Below are positions 1 through 11,573 of a DNA stretch of 64,000 nt, one piece after another. Source of the DNA: Arachnopeziza araneosa (Eukaryota > Ascomycota > Leotiomycetes > Helotiales > Arachnopezizaceae); the NCBI GenBank assembly GCA_003988855.1, contig QYAI01000171.1:1-64000 (forward strand), written 5' to 3'. Position 1 is the stretch's first letter, and the number at the start of each line of letters is the position of its first letter. Made by a program: the position numbers and the translations under genes. The notes beneath the pieces are model-generated. The model was given only the letters and a program-made list of their open reading frames with translations. It was not told the DNA's origin and did no database searches.

Positions 1-2806
1 CATAGTCGTAAGCGTGTCGGGGTGCGTCTTGCCGAGCACCTCTTCTCGGATCTCGAGCGTCTGGCGGTTCATGGCCTCGGCGTCCGCGTACTTGCCCTGG
101 CTGGAAAGCACCGAGGCAAGCATTCCCATACTTGCAACAATCCTCCCGTCATTATACTGGAGGTATTGTTTACGGATAGCAAGAGACTTTTGGCTTTCTG
201 ACCTCGCAATCTCATAACGACCCTGTACCGAATTGTACCAAGCCATATTATGCAAGAGCAATGCACGGTCAAGCATAGACTGGCTCGACTCTAGCCCATA
301 TGTCAGCACTTGAAGGGCATGTGGTGACAGAGTTTCGCACATCTTCCAGTTGCTGTAGCTTCCATTTGGAAACGCTTTGGAGACGACTCTAATAGCCTCA
401 CCCCACCATCTTTTGCTATCGCCATACTGCTCAACCCACTTCCGTGTTGCGAGTTGAACAAGCCGATGTATCCCAAAGCCTTTCCCACCCTTCTCAGTAG
501 TGATCAAAGAGAATTCATCCAAAGGGCCCAGAGCGTCTTCGAGATCGAGGGGATTGGGGTACCGGACATTGAGGAGGAATTCGGGAATCCCTTGGCGATC
601 TAGCATAGCCATTAAGGATAGAAGCTCTGCAGCTTGTGGCTTGTTTCGCTTGATCAGATCAAATGAGATTTGCCAGGTCCGGATCACAGAGTTAGGAGCG
701 CTCGGATCCCGTCTAAGATCTCCAGATTCTTGTTCGAGCAGTCTGCTTTGACTTTGTTCGTCTTGACGATAGAGCATCAAGTACTTGGAAACACTCATTC
801 GAATAGCTTTCGCACTGATATACGCAGCAGCTTGAGAGATTGCTAGTGGGAGATAATCCAGCTCTTTGACAAGCTCGGCACGATCATACCCTGTAGATAG
901 ACCTTCAGGAATTTTAGCGAGAAGTAGCTGATCCGCTTCTTCTAGTTTCATTGATTTAACCGGGATAATGCTTGTATACCCAGTGCTGAGCCAGGATATT
1001 GCTTTTCGGTCTCGTGTAGTAATAAGCACTGATCCAGTTGTAGACTGTGGGATGTAACTCGATAATGGAAGATTCGGGCCATTCCCTTTTGAAGATCCTT
1101 CTTGTGTCTTTTGAAAAATATCGATATCGTCAGCATTATCGAGAATCATAAGCCAACGGCCGTTATCAATATTACTCAGCCATCTTGAGACGAGACTCAA
1201 CACGTCCGTTTTGGGATCATCGGCACCGGGCAGGTCAAGTTTAGCAGCGATAGATCTGTAAGCGCCTTCGAATCGCTCAGCAGTACTTGCATACACCCAG
1301 AATACCCATAGATCAGGGTCCCTCTCTCTAAGCCGATAGGAGTATTCAATAGCAATTTGCGACTTGCTATAGCTTAATCAGATCGTGCGATACAGAGAGT
1401 GTAATGGATTTATATATACCCTACTCCACCTAAACCTGTAAGGACTGCCCGGTTGTGACAACTGGATTGAGAGAACTGGAATTCTAGTGCTCTGAAAACA
1501 TCGTGTCTTTCAACAAACTTCTTGTCCCTGGAAATTGGGACGGTCGATTCTGGGGACCGTTTTCCTGGCGCGGGTACTAGAAAGATTTTTGATTAGTCTG
1601 GGTTTAATACAGACACACATGAGGATAGATGCAGAAGTGCGCTTTTAAAATCGGCAGCTAGCCTACCATTTGCGCGATAACGTTCAGTCACAATCGAACC
1701 TCCTCCTTCAACCATTCTTCGAATCTCTGGTAGCACCCGCTGGAAGTTGACATCATCCTCTCCGTTGAACTTATTAAGTCCCGAGTGATCAGTATCAAGG
1801 GGTATCATCCGCCTCCCGAGCTGGGTAGCCGACTGCTGGCTGACAGTCTATAGGTTTAGTCAGTAGAAGGATCTACAAATTAAAGTAAAGATATACTTGA
1901 ATCGTTAAGGGTCCGTATATAGCGTTTTGGGTCTCATAGAAACAAACAGAATCCCAGTCGATATGGCAGTCCGCAAAGTCTGTTGCAACATCGAACAAAG
2001 GTCGGCTGTCTTTCTCTAGTAGTTCTAGTAGAGTACAGTCATATCGAAGAGCCTGACTCAGCCATTTTGCCTTGAGTGCTGCGTCACTTCCTTGGAATGG
2101 GCCGCCGAGAAAGATAATGCCCGCTACAGAAAGGCCTAAGTCGCGATAATGTCGTGACGAGGCCGTAATTACAAGTGCCTATAATTATTAAGTAAGGGAA
2201 CATATACTCGCGGATTAGGGAGACGGTACTTGCTGGATGACAATGCATCCGAGACTGTGTCCTATGAGTACTATGGGCCTCTGACGCTCCTACCAGCAAG
2301 AGATGCTTTAGTAATAGGGCTATTATATGCAAGGTGTTGGCAGAATACTTACGGCTTCTTGCTGGCGGTGATGTAAAATTTCATTCAAAAACAAGTTGGC
2401 GCACTCGCGTAGATTTGTCTTGACCACGCGATCCTTCCAGTCTGACTTGTAGCTATACGTGGCGATCCGTGCATTCTTGAACTTTGGCACGAGCAAGTCC
2501 CGGACCCACATAATCTCTGTTGTGCCATCTATCCCACCTATATCCAGTGGCTTCTTTCCCTTCCAAAACCGCGCCTTGTCCCTAAGTCTTTTTGGTTTGT
2601 CCACTTCTGCAGGCACTTTCTTCACCCACGTGTAGAACTCGTGAGAGCCGAGACCCTGGACCGCGATAATACTAAGTAGGTTAGTAGAGTTCGAGAATGT
2701 GTGGGGTCAGCGTTTCGTACTCAACTACCGGTGCGGGTCCTCCCACAGCCTCGTTAGACCAGATATTTAAGCCGCTGGCTTTGACGGTCTCTTTCGTGCA
2801 TGGCAT
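1..2806 (-). CDS. NLR-like STAND receptor: alpha/beta hydrolase - NB-ARC - TPR (3' end beyond window)
   Basis: Likely a fungal NOD-like (STAND) receptor acting in non-self recognition or regulated cell death. Reading down the minus strand, the first exons encode a DUF676/SERAC-like alpha/beta hydrolase (VVDIIAVQGLG, then the nucleophile elbow GHSLGC near 2250, then IIFLGGPFQGSD). The conserved linker DTDHSGLNKF follows, then an NB-ARC with P-loop GLGGVGKSQ, Walker B WLMILDNADD near 1150 and a GSVLITTRDR motif. A winged-helix-like stretch is followed by TPR/kinesin-light-chain repeats ending at HPDTLTTM at the window edge. At least five short introns are needed (for example about 2720-2673 with a perfect TACTAAC branch point, and about 1420-1374 inside the P-loop). 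The start at 2806 gives MPCTKETVKASG and joins in frame. From 1373 to base 1 the frame is open without a stop, so the gene looks intact. The 3' end and total repeat number are not visible. Confidence 0.9.
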
Positions 2807-2930
2807 TATCGCTCCGTCGTCTTAAGGTCTGCAAGGATATGCTCGAAGGCAATATATCAAGAAAGCTGAGTATAGACGTTGTCATGCGGTTGAAGGACGT
2901 CCAGTCCGGCGGCTGCGCTCAGCCTCACGC

Positions 2931-3049
2931 TGGAATGTCTAACTTAGTTAGACATTCCACCGTCTGCTTAGTAATCACAGCATCCTGTTGGGTTCCAATC
3001 CACCTACCACCTATGGTAGGGCAACCCATACGTTGACACTATAGTGTCA
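2931..3049. repeat. Cluster of three perfect inverted repeats (hairpins)
   Basis: Three separate inverted repeats lie within 119 bp. At 2931-2959, 13-nt arms (TGGAATGTCTAAC) flank a 3-nt loop. At 3003-3020, 7-nt arms (CCTACCA) flank 4 nt, and this hairpin is itself flanked by TGGGTT (about 2990) and AACCCA (about 3024). At 3034-3049 there is a 16-nt perfect palindrome, TGACACTATAGTGTCA. They sit just upstream of the NLR start and at the left edge of a degraded multicopy gene. They could be the end of a transposon or a palindromic insertion. No target-site duplication was found. Confidence 0.75.
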
Positions 3050-3083
3050 GTTTAGAGCTGACTAAGCTGGGTGCATCACCAAA

Positions 3084-4902
3084 ATGTTTCGCGCGTCGCA
3101 TCAGCATCCTACCGCACTACCATTTTGCCTACTATTCATGCACATCAGACGCAATTGCAACAAATCTGCTAGCGATGACCCTACTACGAGCAGCGACAGA
3201 ACCTCAGAAGTAAGCAATGTTCTCAAGCCTCACAAAGCTGATGTTCTAGCCTATGCTACACATACCCAGATGGAGAGTTCCGGCATCATGACAGTATTGT
3301 CGGAAGGAGACATACTTCCTATGACCTATGTTTACAGATCCCACAAGCACTGCATATTCTGAAGCTCACAATAACAATAACCTGCTTACTAGCGATCTTC
3401 AGCATTCCACCTTACTTAAACGCGCAGTTCTCGATGAGTCAGGTCAATGGTTAGAAGGTGTTTCGATGGCGCTGGAAAAGGCCGTCGACGTCAGCCGCAA
3501 GCCGAACAACTCAGTGTTGGAGCATATGGATCTCGTGTTTACAGAAAGTGAATTTGAACAATGTGTGAAAATCATGACTGGAATTTCAGAAAATGTGGTC
3601 AAATCCACACGTTGCATGGCAAAGCCTGAGCTTGATGCTGGACAAGAGCAATCTCGAGCTCTTGGCTGAGACAAAACCGCCTCCCATGGCCGAAGACTGA
3701 CGACAGGATGTGCATCGCAGCGTCAAAATGAAAGTCAGCATTCACATGATATCTTCTGGCGCGGAAAACGAGATCGGGTGGAGATGGAGTTGCAAAGACT
3801 TCTGTCTGAACCTGACGAGCTTATAGGGAATTTCCAAGAGGATAGCGATTACGAGACTGCACTCAGGCAAATCGAGAAAGATAATGCTGACGTTACAAGG
3901 AATCGATTGCGACAATCATGGAAAGAGACTTTCTATTGGTCTATGATCTAGCAACGTGCTAAGATGATTGGCCTTCTTCCCAAATCGTCTGGTAGGAAGA
4001 CCGAGATAACCCCTCAAGAGAAGTCTGCGGCCAAGAAACTTATCCTCGCGTTAGGGTATGGCCAGAGCCGGGACAACATCTTCAAGTGGATATTGTATTG
4101 GAAACTTTTGTCTGAGCTGAGGGACACAGGAGCTATCACTATACTTCTTTACCGGACTCGTGAATTTAAAGCTTATTTCTTCCAGCATCCTAAACAGCTT
4201 GATACGCTCCTCTCGTGGAATCGGGTTCATAAAGTCCCTCTTCGGCAGCTTAGAGCGCGGATTATAGCCGAGGAAGAGGACGATTTCTCGGGCAAGAGTG
4301 ACATTGAAGAAAAGTAGATTTCCGACAGACTCCATGCTCCTCAGAACGTACGCTGAGGGGATGATCTCAGTGTCTGGGACGATGACTTAATCGAAGAGAG
4401 TTTTACGGCGGAGTGTCACATTCCACCGACTTCCACGAAATCAAATACTTACCTTCTTCGCTCTGGCCTCAGCGGTCAACCTGACAGTAACAAATCTAGA
4501 TTCGTCAGTCTGATACCGTACGAAGGAGAATCTGGAATAAGGACTCTTGGGAGCTGTGCTCGCTCCACGGCATGTCTCGCGGTGGCTCCACTTGTTCCAA
4601 TCGTTCCTGGAGACTTCCTAGGCATTTTCCCTGGACGGCTTCGTTACACAAACCAGAAGCCTCCCAGACCCATCCCTGGGCCGGTAGCAAACCTCTGGCT
4701 AGAGCATTCTGTAATGACAGGAAGACTCGGAAAAATGAGAGTAGCTAAGGCTAATGAGACAACCAATGTCTGTCTTGCGTGGGAAGGAGTGAATAAAGTG
4801 AAAGGGGAGAAGACTTTTTGTCAGTACTTGAGGATTCTAGTTATCGCCACGCGACATATCATGCCATTTGACGAGCTCGTCCGTCTATCTGTAGCAAAAT
4901 AG
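3084..4902 (+). pseudogene. Decayed multicopy fungal gene of unknown function
   Basis: Open plus-strand pieces in changing frames read like one broken gene. They are a Ser/Thr-rich N-terminal part (3084-3669), an acidic helical part (about 3720-3948), a block of about 117 residues containing ILYWKLLSELRDTG and LLSWNRVHKVPLRQLRARII (3964-4317), and a C-terminal block with VPGDFLGIFPGRLRY and TNVCLAWEGVN (about 4588-4902). An in-frame TAG at 3949-3951 separates two parts that otherwise run in the same frame. From memory, the C-terminal blocks resemble an uncharacterised protein family found in many copies in filamentous fungi; this was not searched. No function can be given. Confidence 0.5.
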
Positions 4903-5467
4903 ACTTAATCATAGTCATATGATGTTCTGTTCGTTATGTTCGTCAGCAAACTAGTATTCTCTCAGTGGAAATATCTATGACAGCCAGCCTTAGACCTTCC
5001 GACTAGTAGTTTGCCGTGCGATCGCCGGTCCTTGCACTAAGTCGCTGCGGCTCGGTCCGCTGTACTCCAAACTGCGACCAAAATGGTGCGTGCCCCACCT
5101 GGCACCTGCAGCTTCGCTGATCTGCAGTCCAACCAAAGACACAACCACAACATCAACCCAACTCTACACCTTTTATATACCTAAGCCGCGGGTTCGGCAA
5201 GTTATTTCATTACTGTCACGTTACAGTTGTTGATCGAGTGTGTAAGGAAGTTGCGAAGTTGTTGTTGTGCCAGAGCTTGGTGGAAGACCGTTCTTTGCTA
5301 TTGCTGACCATCGTACAGGACTCATGCTGATGTAGATTCGAGCAACTGCCATTCCGATTGTGTCGCGTATACTACGATTGACGATCGAGACTCTATCGTA
5401 GTCCCAAATTCCTACTCGCGCCGTGCTTCCTTCCAAAGCCCTTCGCTCACCGTAAGCTCGCACGACG
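4903..5467. other. Intergenic spacer between two decayed genes
   Basis: No supported gene. It holds a TATA-like stretch (TTTTATATA near 5170) that may be the old promoter of the decayed gene beginning at 5468. Confidence 0.4.
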
Positions 5468-6545
5468 ATGGGAAGCTTGTACGCTTCGCAGGACTCCTTT
5501 GAATCATACGAACCACCAGATACATTCGACTATTCACAAGTTGATGGTGCAGAGGCTGCAGACCTCGGTAGTGAAGAAGCTGTGGACGGACGCTCGCCTC
5601 GACATCTATCACTACAAGGCCAACTACCGCAGAAGCTAGGCTTCTGCGAGCTAACTGACTAGGATAAAGACAAGACATACGATAAGGATCTGCCGAGCTG
5701 CATTCACTACTCGATCGAGTGGAAAGTGACTGTGAATAACAGAGTGGTGTCGAAAGATACGGAGCCAGTTGTGGTTCTGGCTCCAGGTTCGTATTAGCGA
5801 CTTATTCTGCAGCCAAAATTAGAGAAGCTTCTAGGTAAGAAGCTGGCCAGAAATCGACTTGTCAAGTCCGAGATACCAGTATTGTGGTTTCAGTTACGGA
5901 GCGCTCTCAACGCGATCTCACAAAGCGATTCGATGATACGGACATTAATTAGGCAATCATAGAGAAGCAGCTTCTCAAGTAAGCTAAGCTGTTTCGTGCA
6001 GGTAAGAAGCTGAGGTTAGATATCGCTTTCAACTATGTCGAGACTAGCCAGGCGGCCGCTTCGAAGCGAGTAGATAAAAGAAGAGCGTCATCGGTTACCT
6101 AGCAGATGCTCTCGGAGCGAAATACACAACTAGATGCGGAACAAGAAACGTCGGAAGAACCGTCCGTTTGGCGCTTAGTGTACCGCCTCATGCGTTGTCC
6201 TGGAGCGCCTTGCTACCTCGGGCCGCATTGCTAGCGTGACCCCGATAGAAAGAAACACTACAAGCTCAAGACGCATCACCTGAAGAGCCTAATTAGGCAT
6301 GTAGAGCAAGGTAACGAATTGAACACGTATGATGATATACCGGAGAACATCCGTCAGCAACTGTTTGCTAAGGAACAGCAGTAGGTCGAGAGGCGCTACA
6401 AACAGACTAGGACATCTACCGCAAACTTTCCTCCTATTAACATCACAAATGTGCTTCCTCTACAGTCGTTTCAAACCCCTACGGGAACATCACAGGCAGG
6501 GAGTAATGCTGACCTTGAAATCTTTGACTCCATGGTTCAGTAGAT
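5468..6545 (+). pseudogene. RIP-like decayed multicopy gene of unknown function
   Basis: The frame opens with MGSLYASQDSFESYEPPDTF and runs on as recognisable protein for about 350 codons through many in-frame stops plus one frame change near 5877. Segments such as PSCIHYSIEWKVTVNN, RSQRDLTKRFDDTD, LRLDIAFNYVETSQ, PSVWRLVYRLMRCPG and NFPPINITNVLP belong, from memory, to an uncharacterised protein family repeated in many fungal genomes. Stops are nearly all TAG/TAA where tryptophan or glutamine is expected, for example after PGSY, after DTDIN, after QLLK and after GPHC. TGG to TAG/TAA and CAG to TAG are the changes expected from C-to-T mutation at CpA on either strand, the RIP signature. It cannot encode a full-length protein. 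Function of the family is unknown to me. Confidence 0.75.
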
Positions 6546-7008
6546 AGGGCGTGTCGGGGAGACATTGCCGAGGAACTCGCCCATGAACGTCTGCCACCCA
6601 GCCCATCCGAGGTCGGCTGGAAGCAGGCCCGGGGGCAAATCGTCCTTCGTAGCGATTTCAAAGTCGCTCTGACTTCGGATCAACCATGCATAACTGAGAA
6701 GAAAACCGCAGGCGTTCTCGTGTAGCGTGTCGTCGCAGAGGTTCTTTGTTGGGAGACAAGAGAAGAAGAAGAAGAAGTCAGTGAAAGCTGTCTTATTGCT
6801 AGCTACTGTGCCGGTTCCTCTTAAAGGAACCGGTCTTGCTTCGACTGAGTCTCGTCACGTGACACCCTCTCCTCACAAGCCATTCAGAACCTCGTCCAAG
6901 CAAGATCTGACGCCGAGAGCAGCAATTCAGGACTTTCTATCTTTGGATATATTTACAACAATAATAGTAAGTCCTTACCCCTCCAACAACCCCTCACCAA
7001 TTTTGACT
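6546..7008. other. Degraded sequence downstream of the RIP-damaged gene
   Basis: No supported gene. There is a purine run (GAAGAAGAAGAAG) near 6762 and an inverted repeat GGTTCCT/AGGAACC near 6812-6831. A 101-codon open frame at 6727-7032 has low-complexity composition and no recognisable domain. Confidence 0.4.
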
Positions 7009-7401
7009 ATGGAGCTAATTTGGAAACCTTAGGATAGACTCGAGCTCGTCAACAAACTCGAGCAACTTAACCGACCTGAAAATCGACCCTTCAGAATCGA
7101 GATTAAGAGAGGTACAATAGGCAACAGAAAGATGGACGCTTGGTGTGTAGCTTGCGGATCGAGGCTGCGAGTAGTGGGCATCGAGGGGCACAAGAAAAAA
7201 GAGCGCGAGGCGGCTCTGCAGCGCTCCCTAGCCGTGAGACAACGCAGCAGCACCTTCACAGGCAGGACAGATGTTGTTTCTCTGCACGCATGCCATAAGT
7301 TCTACCGAGCCAAATTAATGTTCTTCAAGAGGGCCTCGACCGCTGCGGGGTTGCCTCTTGATCCTGCGTACGCCAGAATAGGAGTTTTTGCAGACTATTA
7401 A
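7009..7401 (+). pseudogene. Small hypothetical protein remnant with CxxC motif
   Basis: ATG at 7009 gives MELIWKP, then an in-frame TAG at 7030-7032, then the same frame continues for about 120 residues through NKLEQLNRPENRPFRIEIK and MDAWCVACGSRLRVVG to GVFADY. The WCVAC pair followed by a later C-x2-H in HACHKF could be a zinc-binding remnant. The stop replaces a codon one base away (CAG to TAG). Function is not recognised. It might instead be translated from the ATG at 7132 as an 89-residue protein. Confidence 0.3.
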
Positions 7402-8440
7402 ATGAAATAATAGCGAGATTCTTCACCTGCAGGTGTCATGCCATCGCGGCATGGTAATCAGCTTCTCCACGTGATCGTCAGCACACCTTCGGCTCCTGTC
7501 TGGTCACAAGAAATTGTCAACTTTCCACCAATCACTGGCACGAAATGAGTGGACCTGGAAGACTGGCGCTGGAGAGCAGCATATTAATTCAGCACAGCCA
7601 TCATAACAGCGCTCGATCCTTGGAACTTTGGACACAGATCCCTCAGCCCCAATAAGGCTATAGTTGGTTGCTAAGTCCTTGACGCTTCTTCGGTGGCTTA
7701 TAAGGGATTGGGCTTTTCATAGGCCAGAATTAGGATCGTATCCATAGCATGAACCGGTTATCTGACCTATCTATACCTAAGATAGCAGGTCCCACTACTG
7801 CAGCTCTGCGCCCACTCCTAAGGTAGAGCCACAGCCTCGTTGCCTAGCTCCTCAAGTTATCTCTCCGCCTCTCTCAAATCCATTCCCTTTCAACTGCTGC
7901 TGAATCCTTGGAAGGTAAGCATAAATGAAATATTTTACTGGTCCCGGTAGCGAACTTGATAAGTGCCGGACAAGAAGACTGCTTTTTATCCTTGTCTAGT
8001 TTTGTACACCAAAGAATCCTTCTTTTCTAGACGACAATCGTTAGAATCTGATCGAGTTTCTATATCCCACGCTGTACCACCGAGCTATATGGAAATATAC
8101 TTTTCGAAAATTTGATGCTTTTAGGCTCAGTTAAGAGCGTGTGGGGAGAGCAATCTATTTCATTATAACCCGCCAGGCAGGAAAGCTAGGCTCCGCCCTG
8201 CAAATTTGCCAACAACAGCCAACAAAAACCAACAAAATAAACAGAAACCCACCATTCAGAAGGCAGACCCTTATCTTGGCATTTTCTTGAGTCCACGATT
8301 CCTATTAATCTATATTTCGAGTCACGCAAGTAACGCAATCGTGGCTGATCACGGCCAAGCTGCGCAGGCGTCCCATCGCGGCTTTAAAAAATCATTCCCC
8401 AGGCTGTTAGGACACTTGAATTGGGTGAAATATTGATATC
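7402..8440. other. Intergenic region with short palindromes
   Basis: About 1 kb without a supported gene. It holds two adjacent palindromes, CACCTGCAGGTG (7424-7435) and CATGCC-N5-GGCATG (7437-7453). The A-rich segment before 8440 probably contains the promoter and 5' UTR of the membrane-protein gene starting at 8441. An in-phase 76-codon frame at 8206-8436 has no sign of being coding. Confidence 0.4.
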
Positions 8441-10203
8441 ATGAACTCTCAATCAATTGATTCGCAGCATTCAGGTAGTGTGACGCATTCTGTACATTCT
8501 CAACCAGATTATCCAAGAGATGGCGAAACGACTGCATTGTTCGATTTGATAGAGAGCCTCCAACCTAGTACTCTTGACCTTGAACTGCGACCGTTCATCA
8601 AGACTTCTCTGCCAACTACACAGCGTCATCTTCCAAGAAAGCACTTTATACGTCCGGGTGTTTTTAAGACTAAGCTATTGGGAATTAGGCCCTTAGTGGG
8701 CTTCTGTATTATCCTTCTTTTCGCAACTCTTTCTCCTATGCTTATCACGGTCCATGAATATCCGAAAATTCAGTCTATTGGCAATTTACCTTATTATGAC
8801 TGCATGTGCGTCGCTTGAAATCTTTTGGCACATCAAGCTTATGCAGAATCCAGGTACTCAGGGAAGTTTACATTTCAGGGACTCGACCTTCCAATCGGCC
8901 GAAGAATGACTTTTGCGCAAGCTAAAGCAATCGACCTTGTCTGGAATATGATGGTGGGTCGAGGGCTCCAAGCTGTTTTGACCGCGGCTGCATACCCGAT
9001 ATTTATGAAAGCGTTGATGCAAATCGCTGAGGTGAATACTGTCAGCTATCAGTTCTATGCCGCCATGTCATTCTCTTCAACATCAGCCGAAATAGTTTGG
9101 CATCTTATAAAAGGAATACTCGTTAAGTCTACGCTCCGAATGAAATTCACAATAATGTGGCTTCTCATATCCACGGGATATTTATTACTATTCCCGACTT
9201 TGATTGACGCTACCAGCGGTTACCAAGCAACACAAGCAACCTTGGTTAGTATATTCCTAGCAAGTACGATAGGCTCAGAGTTGACCTTTCATAGCTGAAA
9301 CTGACCAATGGATCTTCTATAGATTTTTCATTTGGTATGTTTGGGCCTAAGGATAGCTTGGACTACCTTTCTGATCGCATACCTCTATGTACGCCATCTG
9401 AGTCTGCTATGAATGAGCTGAATCTTACATGGGGAAATAGTTCTGAGAAATTATTTCAGCCAGCATATGGTGAAGACAATGCCATTTTATCGTCTGTTGC
9501 ATTCTTACACCTAGCTTACGATTCATTCTCCATACAAAATAGCTCTACAATAAAGCAAATAATGGCTGTGTGCCTTAACGCTACAGCATTGCAGCTTTAC
9601 TCCTTGGATGAAAACTTGAGTCCGAACTCTCTCAATATAATTTTAGAATACAATGACCCTAGCTGTCAAAGTTGGAACGATATTCTCCAACAGGTCGACA
9701 TTTCGAATCCGTCGATGGGTCAAGGCCCCAACACATCGTTCCTTCAAAACGACCAGAACTACCAATGCGTTTCCCAAGATATCTACCAATGGGTAAGTGC
9801 TTGACGCCGTATCAAAAGTCGCCGAGTTAACACCACCTAGGGGTTCCCCTATGCATTCCTCTTCATAACATCCTGCGCCAACGCGTTCTGGCTTCTCATC
9901 ACCTATCTCGTATGGTTAGATGCAGAGATTCACAGCGAGTTCTCCAAGAAAGGTCGAAGGGCAGGAATATGGCGCGCTATTCTTGATCTCGCCGATGCAG
10001 CAAGGGTTGATCTAGGTCCTGATATATGTGTCTATTCGGAGAAGGAGATTGTCAAAAAGCTCAAGGAGAAGAACGGATTGAGGTATAGGACTATGAGAAA
10101 TGAGGATAAAAGCACTAGCATTGTGTTGAGATCAGTGAAACCTAGTGAGGTGGGTAGAGACGAGAAGTTTAAATTAGATTGGGAGACTGAATATGGAGGT
10201 TGA
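8441..10203 (+). CDS. Fungal multi-pass integral membrane protein, uncharacterised
   Basis: Four exons fit without phase conflict: 8441-8805, 8854-9248, 9323-9792 and 9841-10203, giving 530 residues. The N-terminus is polar (about 85 residues), followed by a strong membrane segment (PLVGFCIILLFATLSPMLI). After YSGKFTFQG comes the conserved-looking RRMTFAQAKAIDLVWNMMVGRG and two more hydrophobic segments. A long Asn/Ser-rich, probably extracellular loop with several N-glycosylation sites follows, then a last membrane segment in exon 4 (PYAFLFITSCANAFWLLITYLVW) and a basic cytosolic tail. Tails of this kind occur in a family of fungal plasma-membrane proteins of unknown function. The second donor (GTATAT at 9249) was chosen because it alone keeps the frame. 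No transport or enzyme motif is visible. Confidence 0.75.
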
Positions 10204-10464
10204 TTTTGGACCTGCGTCAAATCCTAATTTTTCGTTGTGATAGTTGCTATAAGGTTGAATTGGAAGACAAAGTCTAGTGCGTTGCTGAAGCCATGGGGGA
10301 TAGGCAATAGGTTCTCCTATCTAATAGATTCAACGCTAACATGTCAGTGAGCCCATTTGGTCAGGAGTGGAAACTCTGTGACATCTATTGCAACCATTAC
10401 TGCATCTCGTGTGTCCGTTAGGGAAGGGCATCTGATCCCGGCACCCTGAGCCGAGGTCGCTTGG

Positions 10465-11036
10465 CTATACATGGGAGCGGTGGTAGGACGAGCCTAAGCC
10501 ATGTGATGTTTGCCATCGCAGTATTGCTAGCGAAACTTGACTAAAAAGCTTCGTCATTCGAAGCTCTGTAACATGACTAACGCTCGCTGGCCTGGAACCC
10601 GACGACTCACATTGGAGATCAATGGTATGGCTTCGCCTGCGTTGAGCACGACTTCCATATCTGTTCTGATTGCGCATCTCGCAAGTTGCCTTTCTGAATG
10701 GTCGTCCTCGTCTTCCAAGTCCTCTTCAATCTCGTCTCAATAGTCATCATGCCAGACCCTCTCAGCCATAGAAACTTCTGCCTCTTCGTTTGCAAAATTG
10801 CACCAGCTACCGCTGTTGTTGTTCAGGCTGCTTCTGGCAATGCTACTCCTTTTAATTATTGGCGCCGTGGCTTTTTGATCGTCAAGCTCACGAGGGTTGC
10901 TGCCATGCAGGGTATATGAGGAAGATTCATGGCTCATCCTGGGCGTACTAAAGTCTCGAGACAATGGCTCGTTGTCGAACGCTGAAGGCAGGCTCGACGA
11001 TGAGGGCATCATATTGCTCAGATGGCTTGTTAGCAA
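10465..11036 (-). pseudogene. Possible remnant of a Ser-rich, acidic protein
   Basis: The frame begins at 11036 with MLTSHLSNMMPSSSSLPSAF and runs about 99 residues to WHDDY, then meets TGA at 10737-10739. The same frame continues with DEIEEDLEDEDDHSERQ and RTDMEVVLNAGEAIPLISN. Continuity across the stop suggests a broken gene, or less likely an intron around the stop. No family is recognised. Confidence 0.3.
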
Positions 11037-11462
11037 TAATTAGAATGACTTTGATCGTGTTGCGACAAGTCGATAGCAAGTCTCGCTACGTATCGTCCTT
11101 ACTAGGCCCTGCAAACTTGTACTCTTGAATCAAATAACTTTCTCCGTCTATTCAAGTCGTCTAAGGGCTTTTCTAAGTGGATGTGGCTGAGACTGCTAGC
11201 CGAATGAGGGGTAATGTAGCTAGCGCAACAGAGGATTTGGAGGACAAAATACTTTAAAGGGAGGTAGAGAGGGTGAAGAAAAGAAGTGATATTGTGAGTG
11301 GGTAAAAGGATGTTGATCTTCAAGAGAGAATCTGACTTGAAACCCTCTTTTATACACACTCCCAGCTGCTCCTTCCCAACCCGTCCACAGGCGATGATTC
11401 CCGTTCGCCTTTCCAGTATTCACTAATACCAAAACGGATTATGCCTTGATCGTAGGCTGTTA
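11037..11462. other. Spacer with a diverged dispersed repeat copy
   Basis: No supported gene. A segment at about 11275-11330 (containing GGTAAAAGGATGTTGAT and CTTCAAGAGAGAAT) has a diverged second copy, same orientation, at about 14030-14090. Confidence 0.4.
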
Positions 11463-11573
11463 CTGCTCCGGACCGTTCGTGAATCATAGGTACCATTCAT
11501 CAAAAATATGCTAGTTATGGCTAGCACCATGAGTCATAAACGATGCTCTGTGAAATAAACGGTCCGGAACATT
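11463..11573. mobile_element. Short TIR element (MITE-like), 111 bp
   Basis: The left end CTGCTCCGGACCGTTCGTGA and the inverse of the right end AATGTTCCGGACCGTTTATT share the core TCCGGACCGTT. The element is bounded by TA on both sides (11461-11462 and 11574-11575), as expected for Tc1/mariner-type insertion. It has no coding capacity. Its size and the TA target suggest a non-autonomous derivative. Confidence 0.6.
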
